Under the pieces are notes generated by a model. That model was not told the DNA's origin. It saw only the letters and a list, made by a program, of their open reading frames with translations, and did not search any database. Positions 17,770-23,421 of a DNA stretch of 23,421 bases are shown here, piece after piece; the stretch's first letter is position 1; each line of letters opens with the position of its first letter. Position numbers and translations under genes: made by a program. Source of the DNA: Chara braunii (Eukaryota > Streptophyta > Charophyceae > Charales > Characeae); contig BFEA01000261.1 in NCBI GenBank assembly GCA_003427395.1, positions 2,005,535 to 2,028,955 on the forward strand, in the 5' to 3' direction.

Positions 17770-18250
17770 AGATGAGAGTCTCAGCTCATCCTCCAGGCTT
17801 GACGAGTCATCTGTATTCGTAGATACAGGAAAGTGTACGACCTACAGAACAGATCCTGTTCAAGTACAGTCGTGATCGTGGAAAACCCGACAGTAACTTA
17901 TGAAAGGCTTCAACTAGCTCGGCTGTGAAGTTATGGGACTGAAAGTAGAAAGTGTGTGTCTGCTGCGCAAGTTCCCCTCTCTGGCAGCCCCCATTCAATT
18001 TTGCCTTGATTCTTCGTTGTGGACCGCCCGTTGCGAGGATCGATGCAGACGGGCATGAACACAAAATTCGGGCCAGAAGGGCATAAACACAAAATCTGAG
18101 CTAGAGTGTGACCTTGCACGTGAATGAGGCATCACTCATTCAATCATTGTGTTAGAAGAAAGACAGCAGTCGTTTTCCCAGCTGCTTGCAGCTCTTTCGG
18201 GACATGCACTGCGCTCTTCATCTGTGGCTACGGTATGATGAAGCCAACTC
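17770..18250. other. Spacer, nothing recognised
   Basis: No gene, tail or strong repeat seen. Confidence 0.4.
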
Positions 18251-18251
18251 T

Positions 18252-18270
18252 GATATATATATATATATAT
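18252..18270. repeat. (AT)n microsatellite
   Basis: Pure AT repeat; a second alternating AT/GT stretch lies at about 18355-18387. Confidence 0.95.
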
Positions 18271-18554
18271 CGTCACAAACAGAACTGCCCGGTAAAACCG
18301 TAGGCAGAGAGAGAGAAGAGGACAACAAACGAGGGGCTGTGACAAACTGTTTCGTATATATATATAAACACATATATGTGTATATACTAAAAGAGGGAAA
18401 AAGACAAAAGGGATGAAGCAGATGCTGATGCGAACACTGAGCTCACGCAGATACTTTGAAGAGAAATGTTCCGTATTCTTCGCCCCACTTCCACATTTTG
18501 GACAGAATCAGGCCGTGGTTGCGATCAAATACATCGCAGGAAGCCTTTGTGTGA

Positions 18555-18959
18555 GGGCATACTCACACTAGCACATACTTCCGCAAATTTTAAGTATGTG
18601 AATTTGCGTTTATATGGCACCTGCGGGTCACACTGGTCACCCGTTTGTTGCCCAAAGCAGAAAAGACAGGGTGGCGACCGGGCCTTGAGATGCAAAAATA
18701 CGTTGTCTGCAGTCAGACAGCACAACGCACTTTTTTTTTTTTTTTTTTTTTTGCTTTCAGAAAGCAGTAGACGAAAAAGAAATACGATTTTGCGGGGACC
18801 TCTGGAGGTCCCCGCAAAATATGTAAGCCCGTGGCTGTCCAGGCCGCTGACATTTACGTGCCCTTTTGTGTGAACACGCAAAATACGTGCCTCTTGTGAC
18901 CTGAAAAACTACATAAAATTTGCGATTTTGCGAAAATACGTGGTAGTGTGAGTGTGCCC
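18555..18959. mobile_element. 405-bp MITE with 3-bp target duplication (TGA)
   Basis: The left end GGGCATACTCACACTA and the complement of the right end GGGCACACTCACACTA differ at one base. TGA flanks both sides (18552-18554 and 18960-18962). Further inverted similarity continues through CACRTAYTTYCGCAAA. Inside are a perfect 16-bp hairpin (18787-18820) and, on the minus strand, AAATGTCAGCGGCCTG (18855-18840). The plus frame through it (18466-18873) starts outside the element, so it is not its gene. Confidence 0.85.
18787..18820. repeat. Perfect 16-bp hairpin in the MITE core
   Basis: ATTTTGCGGGGACCTC, centre TG, then the exact complement. Same TTTTGC/GCAAAA base as the hairpin at 8867-8903, and same CTCTGGAG centre as the one at 6931-6956. 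Confidence 0.95.
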
Positions 18960-18971
18960 TGAGTGGGCATA

Positions 18972-19331
18972 GGGCCTCGCCACACCAATTTCCAAACGGT
19001 GAAAAATTCGGAACTGTCAGACCATTTCGGCATTCACGGTTTCGACACAATGGCCGCGTTCGGTATGTCGAAGACCCAGGATAAAGGGAAAAACAAAAGA
19101 AAAGAAGAAGAAGACAAGATGTCTAAATCCGCACATTTTTTCACAAGCTCCGTTTCATGGTTTCGAGTTTCGGCCCGCCGCAGGCGGGCGGTTTCGAGTT
19201 GGAAACGGCACTTGTCGAAAACTCTTTACTGACACATGTCGAGAAAATTCCGGAAAAAAAAACTCAGACACCTGGTGTGGCTATTCACAAATGTCGGAAA
19301 ACTAGTTTTCGACACTGGTGTAGCGAGGCCC
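18972..19331. mobile_element. 360-bp MITE with 3-bp target duplication (ATA)
   Basis: The left end GGGCCTCGCCACACC and the complement of the right end GGGCCTCGCTACACC differ at one base. ATA flanks both sides (18969-18971 and 19332-19334). A short frame inside starts at CACAATGGCCGCG (ATG at 19050), a favourable start context, and encodes a K/E-rich peptide ending at 19232. Whether that is captured coding sequence is unknown. A CCCGCC/GGCGGG hairpin lies near 19174-19188. Confidence 0.8.
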
Positions 19332-19376
19332 ATAGAATATGGCATAATTCCACACAGCTTTTGGCGGGCGTAATTG

Positions 19377-19414
19377 CTGTCTCTTATACACATCTAGATG
19401 TGTATAAGAGACAG
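19377..19414. other. Nextera (Tn5 mosaic-end) mate-pair junction adapter
   Basis: CTGTCTCTTATACACATCT is followed at once by its exact inverse AGATGTGTATAAGAGACAG. This 38-base double mosaic end is the circularisation junction of Nextera mate-pair libraries. In translation it gives the known artefact peptide SYTHLDVYKRQ. It is synthetic, not genomic, so the two flanks may come from places thousands of bases apart. Confidence 0.98.
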
Positions 19415-19463
19415 GATTCTGATATATTTTCACAGCTTGCACACGCCCTGAAACCCTACAGAG

Positions 19464-19557
19464 GTTTTGTCTTTCTTTTTGTTTTTTTTTCCGATGGGAA
19501 CACGGCTCCAATCTATTCGTGGGGAGCTGCACGTGTTGGGAAACGGGCCCAACGTCC
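19464..19557 (-). mobile_element. LINE 3' tail copy with A-rich tail
   Basis: Minus strand: GTTGGG/CCCAAC stem-loop (19535-19540 with 19548-19553), GCTCC/GGAGC stem-loop (19505-19526), then after CCCATCGG an A-rich tail (19464-19490). Close to the LINE-1 type. Confidence 0.75.
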
Positions 19558-19559
19558 CA

Positions 19560-20010
19560 TATAGAAAAATCTTGGTCCCACTGCGGGTATTTCCGTGCTT
19601 ACGGGCCAGGCTCTGCTGGCGATGCTATGTTCATGACTGAAAAGCAGGAATGGTGGGGGGAACAATATCAAAGAAAAGCCCTTACAAAAGGCAAGTCATT
19701 ACGGTAGTGCTTTTACAGCGATTCACGCACCTTCTATCGGAATAGGCGACCAGGTCCCATTTCTGCTAAGTTTGTGCTTGCAAAGCATGCACTGACAGCA
19801 ACACGGCTTCGCCACACCACTCTAGAAACCACTTTTTCTTTTTCTTTTTCGAGAGGTCTGCTGTCGCCACACAGCCTCACGACATTCCAACTGATAAAAA
19901 TGTTCACTGGGTGTAAGAAAAGCGTTCCGAAGAGGATCTCTCGAAAATGGCGGGCATCTCCAGCCTGCATAACTTCACAACTATCAGCGTGTACAACTGT
20001 ATGACTATAA
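19560..20010. other. Spacer with fragments of GGGCYTCGCCACACC ends
   Basis: GGCTTCGCCACACCACTCTAG at about 19805 resembles the MITE end at 18972, with a possible short inverted partner near 19846-19875. No gene supported. Confidence 0.4.
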
Positions 20011-20013
20011 TTA

Positions 20014-20135
20014 GGCCCTCGCTGCACTACTCTCCAATTGTGCAAAATGAGACCGAATCCTCCGCTAAAACATGGAAAGATACATTGCTATATATTTTGT
20101 CGTTTCTGCATGTGGAGAGTAGTGGAGCGAAGCCC
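20014..20135. mobile_element. 122-bp MITE, homologue of 401-522
   Basis: Same length as the element at 401-522 and the same interior (TGTGCAAAATGAGA, CCGCTARAACATGG, TTTTGTC). Ends are GGCCCTCGCTGCAC and, complemented, GGGCTTCGCTCCAC. Positions 20026-20037 pair with 20112-20123 (CACTACTCTCCA and complement). Flanks are TTA and GTA, a one-base-diverged 3-bp duplication. Confidence 0.75.
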
Positions 20136-20238
20136 GTAGGAGTAGTGGCAGGTAGGTAGCGTGAGGTAAAATTGAGAGAAGAATGTAGCTTACTTTTGAA
20201 AAAAAAAAAAAAAAAAAAACTATCAGAGTGTACTCCCA

Positions 20239-20312
20239 CTACCATCTTCACCCGAATAAAACAGCCTGTCATACGGCAATAATGACAGTGGGTTCTGGGA
20301 TGAACAGGGTAG
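20239..20312. mobile_element. Short MITE copy (CTACCATCTTCACCCGAATA family)
   Basis: The left end CTACCATCTTCACCCGAATA matches the terminus of the 111-bp element at 2965. The right end AATGACAGTGG...GGGTAG is its diverged complement. The interior is shorter, 74 bp overall. Confidence 0.55.
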
Positions 20313-20829
20313 GACTTTTCAGCTGGTCTATAGATGTAACTGGGCCCCGATACATCCAGGGCAAGCTGTAATCACAGTCAGATACATCCAGGAAACCCCT
20401 CATATGTGAGAATGGGCCTCTGACTACGCCACTCTCCAAACTCGATTTCTTGTCCAGAGTACTCACGAAGGGACTTTCCACACTGGGAGGTCGCCCTCGC
20501 TCCGCCATTCACCACACTTTTGCACTCACCACGCAGGTGAGCGCAACAACCTGGGAGGGCTTTTCTAGCTGATGGGAGGTTCAAGCAAAAACAGCTCCCC
20601 ACACAGTGGATCTGACTAGAACAAGCCGAAACAGAACCGAGGAAAGCAAGAACTAAAAAGCTGTGGAGCTCTGTAAGTAGGAACCTCAGTCATGACACAT
20701 CTTGACACTGTAACTTCAACATTATTTGGGGCCCCTGGGAGGGGTCTCAACATCATTTCACATGGTAGAGGACCTGCAAAATCAGGCGCATAGCATTCAT
20801 TACTCTGGCTTCCTATCTTTAATGTCAAG

Positions 20830-20970
20830 AGACGCTGGACCCGGTTTCCAACAGGTGCAGCTCCCCACCAATGGAACGGAGCCATACGCAGGGTACGTGG
20901 AGNGGGTGTCTGCTCTTATCAGCACCTCCCCCACGCCCAATCGAGATGTTTCAAAAAAAAAAAAAAAAAA
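20830..20970 (+). mobile_element. LINE 3' tail copy with poly(A)
   Basis: GACGCTGGACCCGGTTTCCA, then GCTCC (20860) pairing with GGAGC (20878), then GTCTGCTCTTATCAGCACC (shared with LINE-1), then 18 A (20953-20970). One base at 20903 is unresolved (n). Confidence 0.75.
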
Positions 20971-21002
20971 GACAAGACCGGAGTGCAACAAGTCAAGGCC
21001 CC

Positions 21003-21200
21003 TGTGGTGAGGTACTCACCATTTTTCGTGAGTGGGCGAGAGCATGCACCAAACCCCACCGCTGCAGGTGGGGAAAAGGAAAGCCGTGGTGAGTACTCAC
21101 CACAGCCCACTCACCGCGGCAAAAAAAAGTTCTTCCGTCATTCGTGCTGTGGTGAGTGGCCTGTGGTGGAGCCATGAGGCCACTCGCCAAAAAGAAGTTG
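21003..21200. repeat. Palindrome-rich GTGGTGAG segment
   Basis: Contains the perfect 18-base palindrome GTGGTGAGTACTCACCAC (21086-21103), a CCCCACC/GGTGGGG hairpin (21055-21074) and several further GTGGTGAG or CTCACCAC blocks. Related blocks occur at 15168, 15249, 15312 and 20519. Probably a decayed inverted-repeat element. Confidence 0.6.
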
Positions 21201-22100
21201 TGGTGAGGGGTAGTAGAGTGAGGCCTTATGCCCTCAAGAGTCCTCCTCCAATTTTTTGGAGCCGGTCAAACCCTTGCCCTCTCCTCAGGGGCATTTGTCT
21301 AAATTGTCTTTTCCCAACCGGCTTTCATGAGTTAGGGCCTGTTGTGAATGCTGTGTGGCGAAGGGCCCCAAACTCACGAAATTCTGACTCCCGAAAAAGT
21401 CTGACACCTTAGAGAAGTTTTGTGTGTCCAACAGTGGCGTGGCGAGCCCCATAAGGTGGAGAGGTTTGTGCTTGAAGCATGAACTTGGCCGTTATCACGG
21501 GTAGGTGGTGTTTTCTACAAATATGGCACATGACACCATAAAATAGAAATGGTGTCCACACTGCCCCACAGTATGGACAGCCTCTGGTCAAAACGTTGAG
21601 AAGCACATGGGAAAAAAAAATTAAAAAAAAAGAAAAAAATTAATTAATTAAATAAATAATTTAAAATAAATAAATAAAATTGAGAAGCGCATGTTACCTG
21701 GAGAGAAACGTGGGCGTTTTAGGGCATACTCACAGTCTCAAACTGGGAGTTTTAGGGGATACTCACACTAGGACTACTTCAACTCAGTTCTGGCTGTGAT
21801 TGTGGTCAGATAAGTACTTCGGTGGTGATAATTGGGGTCAGATACATCCACAAATACGAACACGTAGAAGCTCTACCTTCCCAGTCTGATGCAGTCGTGA
21901 TGAGTGTGTGTGACGTTCGAGCGAAGACGCACTTCGTGCCGAGAAGGGGAGAAGACAGCCCCAAGGGGTACATGTTTACGGCGAACTTTACGCAGTTTGA
22001 AAATACCTACTCAGTTTCGGGAGAAGACACACTACCGCACTGAGATGGGGAGAAGACAGTCGCACGCGGTACATGTTTATGCAGTTCAAAAATACCCGCT
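21201..22100. other. Spacer with MITE-end fragments and AT-rich run
   Basis: Right-end-like TGTGTGGCGAAGGGCC (21350) and GTGGCGTGGCGAGCCCC (21434), an AT-rich run (about 21610-21680), and two direct left-end-like copies of GGGCATACTCACA / GGGGATACTCACACTAG at 21723 and 21754. No gene. Confidence 0.45.
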
Positions 22101-22103
22101 CAG

Positions 22104-22175
22104 TGCGTCTGCCGGGAGTCGAACCCGGGTCTTTTGCTTGGAAGGCAAATATCCTAACCGTTGGACTACAGACGC
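22104..22175 (-). tRNA. trnG-UCC: tRNA-Gly (anticodon TCC)
   Basis: Identical to the copies at 3690 and 10708. On the minus strand the 3' flank CTGAGCGGGTATTTTTG puts a TTTTT terminator about 12 bases after the gene, so this copy has the best RNA polymerase III gene structure of the three. The 5' flank CACCATGG resembles that of the 10708 copy. Confidence 0.96.
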
Positions 22176-22335
22176 CCATGGTGTATGGATCATTTTCACC
22201 TTTTTTTAAACTATCAGTACCTCCGAAAGTCACGGCGTGTTACCAGCCGCTACAATGATAAACGAAAGGGGCGATACGGACGCGCTCAAATTCATCCGAC
22301 TAGAAACGCTTCTACTCTGTTTTTTTCCTGCAGCC

Positions 22336-22540
22336 GATGAATGGGCCAAGTACTGGTGGTTTAAGCAAGGGGACAAGGTTCAAGAAAAGAAGATGCGACT
22401 CGGCCTCCCGGACCAAAATGGCTGCCAGCGCCAGGGCAAAGAAAGACCAAAATGCGGCAGGGCAAAAAATGAACAAAGCAGACCGGCCACAAAGCCAAAA
22501 ATAGGCTTGGATGTACTGGTGGTTGAATTCTTTAAGAGTT
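22336..22540. repeat. Dispersed CCAGCCATTTTG family, rearranged copy
   Basis: GGGCCAAGTACTGGTGGTTT at about 22344 lies on the plus strand. The core block (GGACCAAAATGGCTGCCAGC, 22409) is in the opposite orientation relative to the copy at 15955, and a second GTACTGGTGGTTGAATTC lies at 22516. Confidence 0.5.
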
Positions 22541-22545
22541 AGATA

Positions 22546-23326
22546 GAAGAATGGTCCCTGTTGGATTGGTCGATCAAAGCCAAATCCATCGCAGCTTCCT
22601 AAAACATTGACGACATATGACATGCCCGCAAGAAAGCAGGCTCCTGCTCAGAGTTATTCAAGAATAGCATGTCACCTTGTCCCCCCCCGCCCCCCCCTTC
22701 CCCCCACCCCAAAAAAGAGAAAAAAAAAAAGTCCACAATGGCATATCGGGCAACTAATAAGGGGCTAAGGCCCTAAGGGAAATGAATGCAAGATAGACAC
22801 GGGTCGCAGTTTTCATGGCAGCGGCTGGCAGTGACCATCCCTTCATAAGTTCATAGTGATCAGAGCAGCAAGAATGTCGCGCACATGCTAACTGGAATGT
22901 GCCTGTATGTAAGCACAATGGGATGGCACAACGACCTCCTCTCAAGAGGTCCCCTCACCAGCAGTGACAGAATCTGTCTAACACACATACAAATGCAGCC
23001 TGGCCAGGTAGAGTGGAGGGGAAAGGTCCGAAAGGGTCAGCCAGATTGTTCTCTGGAAGAGGCAGAGCTTGCAACCACCAATCCGCACACTGTTCTCAAT
23101 TTTTCGACGAGCCAGAACGAGTGCGTTGAGTGGGACTTCGTGTCTCCTTGATTATAAGAGGTAGTATGACCCTCCGAGTGCACCCTACTGCCATTATCCC
23201 ATGGGGTCCATGAATAATGTGTGTGCTGTCATGTCCGCTAAACATAACTCCACAGAAAAAAAGCATGACAGATGGTTTTGTCGGGCCTTCACTGACTCAA
23301 CAGGGGGTCGTGTGTTAAAAGAAATA

Positions 23327-23330
<4 letters not shown>
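22546..23330. other. Spacer, no gene seen
   Basis: A poly(C)-rich run with few interruptions lies at about 22680-22710, followed by an A-run. The rest is unique-looking sequence with short chance frames only. Confidence 0.4.

Positions 23331-23332
<2 letters not shown>

Positions 23333-23419
<87 letters not shown>
23333..23419. repeat. (CT)n microsatellite at window end
   Basis: About 43 uninterrupted CT units. Position at the very edge suggests a contig or window break at an unresolvable repeat. Confidence 0.97.

Positions 23420-23421
<2 letters not shown>

Noticed and set aside
17473-17775. 100-codon lysine-rich frame
   Set aside because: Entirely produced by the A/G tract; typical low-complexity translation.
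19302-19564. Plus and minus frames running through 19377-19414
   Set aside because: They translate the synthetic adapter and cannot be natural proteins.
23194-23421. R/E repeat frame at the window end
   Set aside because: It is translation of the (CT)n microsatellite.

Overview
The window looks like repeat-rich, non-coding DNA from a nuclear eukaryotic genome. It has dense poly(A)/poly(T) tracts, microsatellites, tRNA-derived retroposon heads, decayed non-LTR retrotransposons (LINEs), many short inverted-repeat (MITE-like) elements, and no convincing intact protein-coding host gene. The clearest lineage hint is three identical tRNA-Gly(TCC) genes whose sequence, as I recall the family, resembles the nuclear tRNA-Gly(TCC) of land plants and charophyte algae. 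The LINE proteins carry a C-terminal zf-RVT-type C-x2-C...H-x4-C knuckle, which is common in plant LINEs. A streptophyte with a large, repetitive genome is therefore my best guess; the species cannot be fixed from sequence alone.

Layout. 1-1330: a LINE 3' tail, a tRNA-Gly relic, a 122-bp MITE and a tRNA-derived SINE with an (ATT)n tail. 1330-1625: a frame-broken coding remnant (minus). 2100-3490: a 70-bp tandem repeat, a (GA)n tract, a 111-bp MITE and a 42-bp tandem repeat. 3690: tRNA-Gly (plus). 4968-6765: a 5'-truncated LINE on the minus strand (LINE-1), with a long open frame, a 3' untranslated region and an A-rich tail. 6765-8390: a hairpin element, a long anonymous open frame and a GC-rich tandem duplication. 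8700-10650: mostly repeats. 10708-11330: a 309-bp tandem duplication with one intact and one decayed tRNA-Gly. 11637-14068: a second truncated LINE (LINE-2, plus), split by about 1 kb of SINE-like material on the opposite strand. 14078-17200: more LINE tails, duplications and low-complexity DNA. 18555-19331: two MITEs side by side. 19377-19414: an embedded sequencing-library junction adapter. 19464-22540: further LINE tails, MITEs, palindromes and a third intact tRNA-Gly. 23333-23419: a (CT)n tract at the window end.

Links between features. Nine scattered sequences are copies of the same LINE 3' end, marked by two consecutive stem-loops, and two of them join directly to the LINE protein fragments. 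Several MITEs share GGG-type termini and, where flanks are clear, 3-bp target duplications (TAA, TGA, ATA), as in PIF/Harbinger-like elements. In one MITE family the palindromic core is kept as a hairpin while its arm sequence changes. The most consequential technical point is the exact 38-bp Nextera mate-pair junction, which means contiguity across about 19.4 kb should not be trusted.
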